From assembly GCF_000612805.1 (NCBI RefSeq), contig NZ_HG964407.1, positions 1 to 64,000 of the forward strand: a DNA stretch of 64,000 nucleotides, written 5' to 3'. Each line of letters starts with the position of its first letter. The stretch's first letter is position 1. The position numbers and the translations under genes were made by a program. Shown here piece by piece: positions 45,780-53,856 of the stretch. Under the pieces are notes generated by a model. It did not search any database, had not been told where the DNA came from, and saw only the letters and a program-made list of their open reading frames with translations. The DNA is from Bacillus ndiopicus (GTDB lineage: Bacteria; Bacillota; Bacilli; Bacillales_A; Planococcaceae).

Positions 45780-46691
45780 TTAATCCTCACCTACGATTTT
45801 TACTTCAAGCTCTAAATCGACATCGAATTTTTCCTTTACAACACGCTGTACCATTTGAATCGTTTCGATATAATCTGTCGCTGTTGCATTGTTTTTGTTA
45901 ATAATAAAGCCTGCATGCTTCTCTGAAACTTCTGCGCCACCGACACCTTTTCCTTGTAGGTCGCTATCTTGAATTAATTTCCCCGCAAAATAACCTGGAG
46001 GACGTTTGAATACACTTCCTGCCGAAGGATATTCTAGCGGCTGACGTGACTCTCTTTGATGCGTTAAGTCAGCAATTTTAGCATCTATTGCTTGCTGGTC
46101 ACCGTACCCTAACTGGAAAGTAGAAGATAACACATAGTAGCCTTTTTTCGCAATTGCGCTCGTGCGGTAGCCTAACTCTAATTCATCCTTCGTTAAGACA
46201 AGTCGCTCTCCCTCTTTCGTTAGCACAACTGTTTCCACAATAACATCTTTAATTTCACCACCATACGCACCTGCATTCATCGCCATAGCACCACCAATCG
46301 AGCCTGGAATACCACAAGCAAATTCTAAGCCTGTTAAGCTCTCGGCTGCTGCATATTTCGATACATCCTTTAGCAATGCACCACCTTGTGCAAAAACAAG
46401 CCCATCTGTTATTTGAATCTTATTTAAATTAGCAAAATTAATTACGATGCCGCGTACACCACCATCACGTACAACCATATTCGATCCGTTCCCAAGCATT
46501 AATAAAGGAATTTTGTGTTGATGTGCATATTTCACAATATCTTGTGCCTCTTGCTCTGTATTTGGCATAGCAAAAATATCCGCATTGCCACCTAATTTTG
46601 TCATTGTATAAGTTTTTAATGATTCATTTATTTTAATATTTGAAGGATCGATGATTTGTGATAAACCATTTACCCATTGCTGTAATGTCAT
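45780..46691 (-). CDS. murB: UDP-N-acetylenolpyruvoylglucosamine reductase
   Basis: A 303-aa FAD-binding type IIa MurB. FAD motif LLMLGNGSNMVVRDGG, then GLEFACGIPGSIGGAMAMNAGAYG, active-site YPSAGSVFKRP with the proton-donor Ser, and HAGFIINKNNATATD. It completes UDP-MurNAc synthesis. AAAGGAA precedes the ATG. It is apart from the mur gene cluster, as in several Bacilli. Confidence 0.95.
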   Translation of the reverse strand: MTLQQWVNGLSQIIDPSNIKINESLKTYTMTKLGGNADIFAMPNTEQEAQDIVKYAHQHKIPLLMLGNGSNMVVRDGGVRGIVINFANLNKIQITDGLVFAQGGALLKDVSKYAAAESLTGLEFACGIPGSIGGAMAMNAGAYGGEIKDVIVETVVLTKEGERLVLTKDELELGYRTSAIAKKGYYVLSSTFQLGYGDQQAIDAKIADLTHQRESRQPLEYPSAGSVFKRPPGYFAGKLIQDSDLQGKGVGGAEVSEKHAGFIINKNNATATDYIETIQMVQRVVKEKFDVDLELEVKIVGED

Positions 46692-46786
46692 AAAACAATT
46701 TCCTTTCTTCCATTGATTAAGCCTCTACATAAATTATACTTTCTAAGTATCTGTTTTTATGACCTATTTGACAAGTAAATTGTTGC

Positions 46787-47092
46787 TTACAACCAAGTTT
46801 GTGACCATTTTTCAATCTCTTGGATTGTATTCATTAAGGACTGTCCCTTTTCTGTCAATGTATACTCAATACGAACTGCTGACTCAGCATGTACTTTACG
46901 TTCAACTATTCCTTCTTTTTCTAGCTCCTTTAAACGCTCTGATAATAAGCGCCCGCTAATAGGAAGAGCCGATTCGATTTCATTAAAGCGCTTCGTACCT
47001 TCTAGTAGTTGATGAATAATAAGTATCGTCCAACGCTTTCCTAATAGCTCCATCGCCTTTGCAAGCCTTGGACATAATTTATTTTCAGTCAT
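46787..47092 (-). CDS. HxlR-family repressor, YodB/CatR-like
   Basis: A 101-aa winged-helix protein. CPRLAKAMELLGKRWTILII, then KRFNEIESALPISGRLLSERLKELE. Cys7 occupies the place of the redox Cys6 of YodB, which senses diamide and quinones, while the C-terminal cysteines of YodB are absent. GAGGTG precedes the ATG. It lies beside an azoreductase, a known YodB/MhqR-type target class. Its own target is not proven. Confidence 0.85.
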   Translation of the reverse strand: MTENKLCPRLAKAMELLGKRWTILIIHQLLEGTKRFNEIESALPISGRLLSERLKELEKEGIVERKVHAESAVRIEYTLTEKGQSLMNTIQEIEKWSQTWL

Positions 47093-47163
47093 AAGTCTTT
47101 CACCTCTATCCTTTCTATTTTAACGACAATTCACAGGAAAGTAAAACCGTCTTTAGGTTCGCT

Positions 47164-47198
47164 ATTGGTTCATCATCAAAAGCTGTAGTTGATAAAAG
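47164..47198 (+). repeat. Short dispersed repeat (GTTCATCATCAAAAGCTG)
   Basis: GGTTCATCATCAAAAGCTGT followed by AGTTGATAAAAG; a diverged match lies at 52049-52087 (AGTTCATCACCAAATGCTGT). It may be the trace of a common element. Confidence 0.4.
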
Positions 47199-47204
47199 TA
47201 AAAA

Positions 47205-47240
47205 ACGGATTTAGAAATTTATTCAATTTCTAAATCCGCA
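47205..47240 (-). terminator. Terminator after the azoreductase gene
   Basis: Stem CGGATTTAGAAATT/AATTTCTAAATCCG followed on the minus strand by six T. Confidence 0.9.
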
Positions 47241-47270
47241 TTTCTATTTTCGCCTTATGCGATTTTTATA

Positions 47271-47906
47271 TTACGCTAAAACAGCTGTTAAGTTTTTTGC
47301 AGTTGCTTTTACTTTTTCTAAGCCAGCAGCGATGATTTCTTGTGCTTGTGCTGGGTTTGCATTATGACCTTCGATTACTACTTCGTCAATTTTTTGCATA
47401 CCGAAAACGCCACCGATTACGTTATTAATATAGTTTACAGCCATTTCAGATGCCGCTGCCTCTGGTGATGAATAAATACCGCCACGAGCTGATAAAACAA
47501 TATATTTTTTGTCTGTCATTAAGCTTACCAAGTTGCCATTTTCATCATATTTAAATGAGTAGCCTGCACCGTAAGTGTAGTCGATGAATGATTGTAATGC
47601 TGCTGGAATTGTTAAGTTCCATAATGGGAATGCGAATACTACTACATCTGCCGCAGTTAGTGCTTCACGTGATTTATTGAAAGAAGCTAACGAAGCTACT
47701 TCTTTTTCATTTAATTCTTCGCCAGCTTGTGCTTTACCAAAAGCGTTGAATAATTCTTGTCCGAAGTACGCTAAATTTTCTTCAAATACGTCAAATGTTG
47801 ATAATTCAATACCTTGTGCTTTTGCCTCTGCTACGAAAGTTTCGTACATTTTTGTTGAAACGCCATCTGGGCGGTTATTTGCTTTTACTACTAATACGTT
47901 TGTCAT
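47271..47906 (-). CDS. azoR: FMN-dependent NADH-azoreductase / quinone reductase
   Basis: A 211-aa flavodoxin-like enzyme. MTNVLVVKANNRPDGVSTKM holds the FMN phosphate loop, FAFPLWNLTIPAALQSFIDY the conserved flavin/dimer contact, and SARGGIYSSP the isoalloxazine loop. It reduces quinones and azo compounds by two electrons and so detoxifies electrophiles. A MhqR-type palindrome lies upstream. Codon use suggests good expression. Confidence 0.93.
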   Translation of the reverse strand: MTNVLVVKANNRPDGVSTKMYETFVAEAKAQGIELSTFDVFEENLAYFGQELFNAFGKAQAGEELNEKEVASLASFNKSREALTAADVVVFAFPLWNLTIPAALQSFIDYTYGAGYSFKYDENGNLVSLMTDKKYIVLSARGGIYSSPEAAASEMAVNYINNVIGGVFGMQKIDEVVIEGHNANPAQAQEIIAAGLEKVKATAKNLTAVLA

Positions 47907-47940
47907 TTATAAAAAGCTCCTTTGGAATATGCAATATTAT

Positions 47941-47960
47941 TTATCTCGAAATCAAGATAA
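47941..47960 (-). promoter_or_regulatory. MhqR-type operator upstream of azoR
   Basis: TTATCTCGAAATCAAGATAA is a 20-bp inverted repeat with two mismatched pairs, close to the MhqR operator (TATCTCGAA..TTCGAGATA) that controls azoR2 and mhq genes in B. subtilis. It sits about 35 nt before the start codon, where binding would block transcription. Confidence 0.75.
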
Positions 47961-48053
47961 TACATATAATAATAGAGCAGCGAAAAAAAATCAAGCCTGC
48001 TGCTCTAAGACTTTAGTCTGAAATTCATCGCTGAATTAAAGTAAAACTTCTCT

Positions 48054-48761
48054 TTACTCGATATCGCATATGCCATCTTCGCATAGCGCACCTTTGCCAC
48101 CAACCATATTTAATTTACGTTGTAAGCCTGCTTCTATCGCTGCCTTTTCCACTGTTTCCTCAAATAAATGTTGTGGCTGAGCACCAGAAATTCCGTATTT
48201 ATTATCAATCACGAAAAATGGTACACCACGTACACCTAGCTGACGAGCTATTTCAATATCTGAATACATTTCTTCTTTATATTCATCACCAGCTAGCATT
48301 TCTTTCGCTTGCTCGCCATTTAAACCAACTTCTTCAGCTAATGCCACTAATACATCTGCGCGCCCAATTGCTAAGCCATCTAAAAAGTGGGCTTGTAGTA
48401 GTCGCTCGTTCATTTCTGCACCTTTACCTTGTTCCTCAGCCCATTTAGCTAAGCGATGTGCTTTAATCGTATTTGCCGTTTTCATACGATCAAAATCGTA
48501 TTGCAAACCGACTTCCTTTGCGCGTTCCGCTACATTTTGCGTCATCGCCTTCGTTTGCTCAATTGACATATTATATTTAGCAGCCAATGGACCGTAAATA
48601 GATTCCTCTGAATCCACAGGCGTTGTTGGATCTAATAAAAAACTTTTATACTGAACTTCAATTTGTTCTGTATAACCGCTCACCTCAAGCGCTTTTTCTA
48701 ATTGTTTTTTTCCAATATAGCAAAATGGACAAACATAATCAGACCATACTTGTATAATCAT
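48054..48761 (-). CDS. DsbA-family oxidoreductase, FrnE type
   Basis: A 235-aa cytoplasmic thioredoxin-fold protein with the active site CPFC (Cys11, Cys14) and cis-proline loop VRGVPFFVID. A second cysteine pair is near the C-terminus (CEDGIC), which FrnE-like proteins use for disulphide exchange. No signal peptide. It lies upstream of the azoreductase on the same strand; a thiol-stress role fits the surroundings. Confidence 0.9.
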   Translation of the reverse strand: MIIQVWSDYVCPFCYIGKKQLEKALEVSGYTEQIEVQYKSFLLDPTTPVDSEESIYGPLAAKYNMSIEQTKAMTQNVAERAKEVGLQYDFDRMKTANTIKAHRLAKWAEEQGKGAEMNERLLQAHFLDGLAIGRADVLVALAEEVGLNGEQAKEMLAGDEYKEEMYSDIEIARQLGVRGVPFFVIDNKYGISGAQPQHLFEETVEKAAIEAGLQRKLNMVGGKGALCEDGICDIE

Positions 48762-48888
48762 TAGTTACTCCTCCTTTGTTTCCTCATTGTACAAATAAGC
48801 GAATACATTATTCAATTTTTTTGACTTATGAATAGCGGTTGATAAATTTCCCTATACTGTAGGTTAAATATAGGTAAGGGGGCTTTTT

Positions 48889-50247
48889 ATGCAACAATCA
48901 TTATGGCTTCATAATACAACACCAATAACTACTACAACACTCTCGTCTGACACAGTTTGTGATATTTGCATTGTAGGTGCCGGTTTAAGTGGGGTTTATA
49001 CAGCTTATTTACTTGCAAAGGCTGGATTGCGTGTAATTGTTCTTGAAGCAAAAAGCATTGGTGAAGGTGCAACAGCGCATTCTACAGGTAAACTAACAGC
49101 TCAGCACGGGCTATTTTATCATACGCTAAAAGAGGAGGATGCTAAGCTTTACTATCAAGTAAATAAGGCAGCGATTGAACAAGCGCTGGAACAGGCCGAC
49201 AAAACTACTTACAAAACAGCAACATCATTTATTTATACAACTGAAATGGACAATCGTGTTTTATTAGAACAAGAGTATGAGACATACAAGAAGATTGGCA
49301 TTCCATCACTTATAACAAATGATACAGAGCTAGCAGATAAAATTCAGCTAGCTCTAGGTATGCAACACGAAACCCAAATTCATCCTGTACATTTTTTGCT
49401 CCATTTCGCAAAATTAGCACAACAGGCTGGCGCGCAGTTTTTTACACATACCCGTGTCACACAAGTTACAGATAAACCGACTGTCACAACAGCTGACGGC
49501 TATACAATTGCCTGCAAAAAGCTTGTACTATGCACACATTATCCAATCGATTCAATTGCTGGTTTAAGTACTTTGAAGCTTTCAGTTGGACGCGCCTATT
49601 TAACCGCTACAACATGTCCAGATCTTTTACAAGGTCAATATGTCAGCATCGATTCCCCAGCTCGCACAATTCGTACCGCTCAAATCGATGGGCAATCTTA
49701 TTTTGTCTATGGTGGTACATCCCATGTAGCTGGAATGGAAGGAGACACAATAAAGTATTATGATACACTTGCTCAAGAGCTGGAAAGTAAATTTGATTTA
49801 TCTGAGCCAAGTTTTTTATGGAGTGCACAAGATATGACGACACCTGATAGCATACCTTTTGTAGGTCCAATGACAGAAGATTCTCCTATCTATATTGCAA
49901 CAGGCTTTAAAAAATGGGGGCTATCCAGCTCACTTGTCGCCGCTGAAATATTGCATGGCTATTTTACAAATAATGAACACCGCGCTACTCAATTGTATAG
50001 GCCTAGTCGCATACAAGGGCGTACCGTCTATGATATGCTCACAAAAGTAGGCTTTATTGGCGAACAATTTATTGCAGGTTATGTGACGCGCATGTCAGCA
50101 CCCAAATGTACTCATTTAGGCTGTAAAACACGGTGGAATGAAGCGGATGAAACATGGGATTGCCCATGCCACGGCTCCCGTTACGATAAAAATGGGAACG
50201 TAATTGAAGGCCCAGCTGTTTATCCATTAAAATTAGAAAATGAATAA
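48889..50247 (+). CDS. FAD-dependent oxidoreductase with C-terminal Rieske domain (YhfW type)
   Basis: A 452-aa fusion. Residues about 1-375 form a DAO-type FAD fold: dinucleotide motif [33 protein letters not shown] near the end. Residues about 400-450 hold a Rieske [2Fe-2S] domain with CTHLGC and CPCHGS. B. subtilis YhfW has the same architecture but is about 57 residues longer as I recall it. GTAAGGGGG precedes the ATG. Substrate unknown. Confidence 0.88.
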   Translation: MQQSLWLHNTTPITTTTLSSDTVCDICIVGAGLSGVYTAYLLAKAGLRVIVLEAKSIGEGATAHSTGKLTAQHGLFYHTLKEEDAKLYYQVNKAAIEQALEQADKTTYKTATSFIYTTEMDNRVLLEQEYETYKKIGIPSLITNDTELADKIQLALGMQHETQIHPVHFLLHFAKLAQQAGAQFFTHTRVTQVTDKPTVTTADGYTIACKKLVLCTHYPIDSIAGLSTLKLSVGRAYLTATTCPDLLQGQYVSIDSPARTIRTAQIDGQSYFVYGGTSHVAGMEGDTIKYYDTLAQELESKFDLSEPSFLWSAQDMTTPDSIPFVGPMTEDSPIYIATGFKKWGLSSSLVAAEILHGYFTNNEHRATQLYRPSRIQGRTVYDMLTKVGFIGEQFIAGYVTRMSAPKCTHLGCKTRWNEADETWDCPCHGSRYDKNGNVIEGPAVYPLKLENE

Positions 50248-50295
50248 AAGGTTGTCCGAAAAGTAGGCTGACTCGCCGCTTTCCGGACAACTTTT
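50246..50295 (+). terminator. Terminator, GTTGTCYGAAAAG family
   Basis: Stem AAAAGGTTGTCCG-AAAG/CTTT-CGGACAACTTTT overlapping the yhfW-like stop codon. Confidence 0.9.
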
Positions 50296-50360
50296 GTTGT
50301 TCAATTAAAAAATTCGCCAAATAGAAATATGTCAGTAAGCTTTTAAAAATTGCAAATATC

Positions 50361-50404
50361 GGTTTCTAGGGCATTTCCTCGCATTTTAAAATGTATAAGT
50401 AAGA
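50361..50404 (+). repeat. Short dispersed repeat (GGGCATTTCCTCG)
   Basis: GGTTTCTAGGGCATTTCCTC, then GCATTTTAAAATG and TAAGTAAGAC; partner of 21493-21524. It lies between convergent genes, where nothing else is visible. Confidence 0.4.
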
Positions 50405-50479
50405 CTAAATTTTCCGTTGTATCAAAAGTGACTTCAATTTTCTAGACATTCTCGTTTCTATATAAAACTCAACTCTGTA

Positions 50480-50851
50480 CTAGCCTTCTATCAAAGCTAT
50501 GTAAGGTAGTTGCTGTCCATCTACCTCCACAATTAGCAAATGAACCCCATCACCATTCGTCGAGAAAACTTCTGTACCACTAGCTAGTTTTGTCGCATAA
50601 AAATCTTTGAAGCCTATAGGAGTTGTTGTCATTTTCTTTATCTTCCCTATTTTATTGCCTTTTTTATATTGTGAATCTTGTACCCACTCTAAATCAGACA
50701 CATTAGTATAGATTAAATCATTGTATTGAAAAATATCAGCTTGAGGGTCTTCTTTAAGAATAGATTTTGCTGATGGATTTGTTGGGGCGCCAGACGAGCA
50801 TCCTGATAATACCAAGAAAAATATAAAATAATATATGAACGCTCTCCTCAT
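50480..50851 (-). CDS. Small lipoprotein of unknown function
   Basis: A 123-aa protein with a lipoprotein signal: MRR, hydrophobic stretch, lipobox VLSGC (Cys18). The mature part contains DLIYTNVSDLEWVQ and ends with VDGQQLPYIALIEG, probably one small beta-rich domain. GGGGAGG precedes the ATG. I do not recognise the family. Confidence 0.75.
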   Translation of the reverse strand: MRRAFIYYFIFFLVLSGCSSGAPTNPSAKSILKEDPQADIFQYNDLIYTNVSDLEWVQDSQYKKGNKIGKIKKMTTTPIGFKDFYATKLASGTEVFSTNGDGVHLLIVEVDGQQLPYIALIEG

Positions 50852-50946
50852 ATTTCCTCCCCCCTTTTACATCTCTTTATCAATCTCGCGAGGGAAACCT
50901 CTTCAAAAATCTGTGACATCCGCTGAATCAAGATAAAAATACAAAA

Positions 50947-50989
50947 GGGCAGCCAGAAAAAGCATGTTTTTCTACTTTTTCGACTACCC
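50947..50989 (-). terminator. Terminator after ppaC
   Basis: Imperfect stem GGGTAGTCGAAAAAG/CTTTTTCTGGCTGCCC (minus strand), then TTTT; a weaker member of the GTTGTCYGAAAAG family. Confidence 0.75.
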
Positions 50990-50995
50990 AATTTT

Positions 50996-51922
50996 TTATT
51001 TTAAGCCTTCTGTTAATACAGGGACAATTTGTTTTTTACGTGAAACAATGCCTTTTAAGTTAATGCGACCGTCAACGATTTTCTCACCAAAGCTAGCTGC
51101 TGCGGCTTCAGCTACTTGTCCAATCGCAACTGCCGTAGAATCGTTATTTAGAATGTCTGTTACAACGAAGAAGAATAAATCTAAACCGTTATCTGCAACA
51201 TTTTTTGTAAGTAATGCTTCTAACTCTGTTTGGCGACCTAGTACATCTTCAATATCAACAGCATTTACTTGCGCTACTACTGCTTTATATGTGCCAAAAT
51301 CAAAACCTTTGGCATCTAATGATAATAAATCCTCTAATGATTTATCCGATAAATCTGCTCCAGCTTTTAACATTGCTAAGCCGTATTCAGCTACATCAAT
51401 ACCTGCAATAGTAGCTAGTTCCTCACCCGCTTTGACATCTTGCTCTGTGCAAGTTGGCGATTTGAATAATAATGTATCTGAAACAATAGCAGATAACATT
51501 AAGCCTGCGATATTTGCAGGAATTTCTACATTATTTTCTTTAAATAGTTTATTTAAAATTGTTGCTGTACAGCCAACAGGCTCAGCACGGAAATATAATG
51601 GATCAGCCGTTTGGAAGTTCGCTACACGATGGTGATCAATCACCTCTGTAACTTGCACTTCTTCAATACCATCTGCAGATTGTTGGAATTCGTTATGGTC
51701 TACTAAAATGACTTGCTTTGCTTCACCAGCAACTGTGCCAATAAAACGTGGCGCTTCAAAGCCGAATTTTTCCAAAGCAAATTTTGTTTCATTATTAATA
51801 TCACCTAAACGTACAGCCTCTGCTTCAACACCTAATTGTTGTTTTAAATACGCATAAACGATTGCAGATGTAATTGTGTCTGTATCTGGATTTTTATGTC
51901 CAAAAACTAAAGTCTTGCTCAT
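50996..51922 (-). CDS. ppaC: Manganese-dependent inorganic pyrophosphatase
   Basis: A 308-aa DHH-family (family II) pyrophosphatase. Metal ligands in [21 protein letters not shown] and DHHRV; the C-terminal substrate domain ends with [10 protein letters not shown]. It hydrolyses pyrophosphate to drive biosynthesis and depends on Mn. AGGAGG precedes the ATG at 51922; the earlier reading to 51958 was rejected. Confidence 0.96.
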   Translation of the reverse strand: MSKTLVFGHKNPDTDTITSAIVYAYLKQQLGVEAEAVRLGDINNETKFALEKFGFEAPRFIGTVAGEAKQVILVDHNEFQQSADGIEEVQVTEVIDHHRVANFQTADPLYFRAEPVGCTATILNKLFKENNVEIPANIAGLMLSAIVSDTLLFKSPTCTEQDVKAGEELATIAGIDVAEYGLAMLKAGADLSDKSLEDLLSLDAKGFDFGTYKAVVAQVNAVDIEDVLGRQTELEALLTKNVADNGLDLFFFVVTDILNNDSTAVAIGQVAEAAAASFGEKIVDGRINLKGIVSRKKQIVPVLTEGLK

Positions 51923-52048
51923 GAAATAGCCTCCTAATTTATCAATGCTTATTAACAAGCTTATTTTATCACAATTTATATATTAAATTGAATTCGAAGT
52001 TTAAATGTAGATTTTGTGAATTTCTAAACTTTATATAATTTTAACTAA

Positions 52049-52087
52049 ATTAGTTCATCACCAAATGCTGTGATTGATTAAATAAAG
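52049..52087 (+). repeat. Short dispersed repeat (GTTCATCACCAAATGCTG)
   Basis: Diverged match of 47164-47198. It lies in the 476-nt gene-free stretch after ppaC (51923-52398), which also holds copy D of the ~55-bp repeat. Confidence 0.4.
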
Positions 52088-52150
52088 GCTAATCAACACA
52101 CCTGTTATAGTAATTAACCGTATTTCAAGGCTTTAGGCAGAAAAACACAC

Positions 52151-52200
52151 TAATCAACTCGGAAAAATACAAATAAAAGTTAGTTAAGGCATAATTGGTT
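52151..52200 (-). repeat. Dispersed ~55-bp repeat, copy D (reverse orientation)
   Basis: On the minus strand AACCAATTATGCCTTAACTA, variable stretch, then GTATTTTTCCGAGTTGATTA. Same frame as copies at 20193, 21372 and 27872. Confidence 0.55.
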
Positions 52201-52398
52201 AGTCTATTAATTCCTTATTCACATATCGAAACGTTCCAAACTTCCTATTTAATAAAAAAAAAGCATAGACATAACTCCTTTTTAACATCGTTGGTTAGTA
52301 TAAATGCAAAAAATTTGAACATTAAATATTATTTTTTTGATTCATATGTTAAAATAATCGTATACACAATAAATTCAGTCATAGAAATGAGGATAGCA

Positions 52399-53199
52399 AT
52401 GTCTAAAAAAATGGAAAAGAAGTATATTCCATTAGCTGAGTTCTTCCAGAGTGCAACGCAAAATGAAATTACATTAACATATGAGGCCATCGAAAATATT
52501 ATGGGTCAAGCGTTGCCAAATGCTGCTTATTTGAACTTGAGTTGGTGGAAAAAAACGAAACCACCTCTGACACATTACCAATCTTGGTTCAACGCCAATT
52601 ATAATGTAATTGATGTTCAGTTAGGGCAATCTGTAACATTCTCTCGTTTAAAACAAATAGGAAATGATGAAAACGAAATAGACGAAAATACGCAAACTTC
52701 TATTATTAGACCAATTGAAACAGAGGACGCTCGCTCATTTATTCGTCTACAAGAGCAAATCTACGCACAATCTGAATTTGAATATTACGAACCGAATGTT
52801 CAACATCTAACAGTACAAGTTATTCGCAAGCAGATGGCTGAGTGGCGTAAATTTAAAAAGCACACAATACTTCTATGCATTGTTAATGGTGAGTTTGCTG
52901 GCTATTCACGTATTAACGGACATAAAGAGCAACGTTTACAACACGCTGCTACAATGCGCATTGGCGTTTTAGAGAAATATGAAAACACTGGTATTGGTAC
53001 CGCATTATTAGAAAATAGTATAAAATGGGCAAAACAAAATGGAGTCGAAAGACTAGAAGCAGTCATAATGTCCCATAATGGCAGAGCAATTACCCTTTTT
53101 GAAAAACAAAACTTCACAATCGAAGGCAAGAAAAAGCACTCTGTTAAAATTGATAACAATTATTATGATGAAGTTATTTATAGTAAGCTAATTAACTAG
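52399..53199 (+). CDS. Two-domain protein: DUF7662-like module fused to GNAT acetyltransferase
   Basis: A 266-aa protein. Residues about 5-90 resemble the DUF7662 module (YIPLAEFF, EITLTYEAIENIMGQALP, LSWWKK, W.NANYNV, VTFSRL). Residues about 110-265 are a GNAT domain with the acetyl-CoA loop RIGVLEKYENTGIGTALLE and MSHNGRAITLFEKQNFTIEG. The ATG at 52399 has GAGGA upstream; a frame extending to 52195 has no site. A terminator follows. Acceptor unknown; the fusion is unusual. Confidence 0.8.
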   Translation: MSKKMEKKYIPLAEFFQSATQNEITLTYEAIENIMGQALPNAAYLNLSWWKKTKPPLTHYQSWFNANYNVIDVQLGQSVTFSRLKQIGNDENEIDENTQTSIIRPIETEDARSFIRLQEQIYAQSEFEYYEPNVQHLTVQVIRKQMAEWRKFKKHTILLCIVNGEFAGYSRINGHKEQRLQHAATMRIGVLEKYENTGIGTALLENSIKWAKQNGVERLEAVIMSHNGRAITLFEKQNFTIEGKKKHSVKIDNNYYDEVIYSKLIN

Positions 53200-53211
53200 T
53201 TTTAAAATACT

Positions 53212-53248
53212 TAAAGGCTGAGGAATATTTGTTTCCCCAGCCTTTTTA
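53212..53248. terminator. Terminator between convergent genes
   Basis: Stem AAAGGCTG-GGAA/TTTCC-CAGCCTTT followed by TTAATA. Confidence 0.85.
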
Positions 53249-53279
53249 ATATTTTCTGAACGAAGGCTTCTGTTTAAGC

Positions 53280-53522
53280 TTATTTGTGATGATAATAAGC
53301 TAAATCTTCTTTCATTCTCTTTTGCAACTCATTGTATCCTGAAAAATCCATTGCATAACAGAAACGGATAACCGTCGACTCGCTTACGCCTGCTATTTTC
53401 CCGACTTCAGATGCTATCTTTGTCGTTACAATGCTTGGATCATTCAAGACGAATTGCGCGACGCGGCGCTGCCCCTTCGATAATCGTATAAACCTCTTTT
53501 TAATATTCTCACAAATACTCAT
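53280..53522 (-). CDS. RpiR-type HTH protein lacking the SIS domain (80 aa)
   Basis: An 80-aa protein that corresponds only to the N-terminal HTH_6 domain of RpiR/MurR regulators: FIRLSKGQRRVAQFVLNDP, then IVTTKIASEVGKIAGVSESTVIRFCYAMDFSGYNELQ. Full members have a 150-200 aa sugar-phosphate SIS domain after it. Here the stop codon is followed within 30 nt by a terminator, and no SIS remnant is seen. Either a stable stand-alone regulator or a short relic. The 334 nt upstream (53523-53856) hold only the terminator of the next gene. Confidence 0.75.
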   Translation of the reverse strand: MSICENIKKRFIRLSKGQRRVAQFVLNDPSIVTTKIASEVGKIAGVSESTVIRFCYAMDFSGYNELQKRMKEDLAYYHHK

Positions 53523-53734
53523 GCTCTACTCTCTATCCTTTCTCAACTAGCTTAATTGAACATACATTAACATGAATAATCACTACATTCAATATTTTTT
53601 CAGAAAAATCTGTCATCCGAATTTTCCCCATACAAGACTAAAAATAGCTATGAACAACGCATATTGCTCATAGCTCCATTAGATAAAGTAATTTTTTATC
53701 TACTTATTAGATGGATAAGTAATGTATTTCGTTT

Positions 53735-53774
53735 CAAAAAAAGCTGTAGAGAAAGGATTTCCCTTCTCTACAGC
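53735..53774 (-). terminator. Terminator after the NiaP-like gene
   Basis: Stem GCTGTAGAGAA-GG/CC-TTCTCTACAGC followed on the minus strand by seven T. Confidence 0.9.
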
Positions 53775-53856
53775 CTGAGCTTCTATATAACGTGTGTGCT
53801 TCTGCCATAATCGCATTACAATACAATTACCCTTGACACAGCTTCTGGCACTATCT

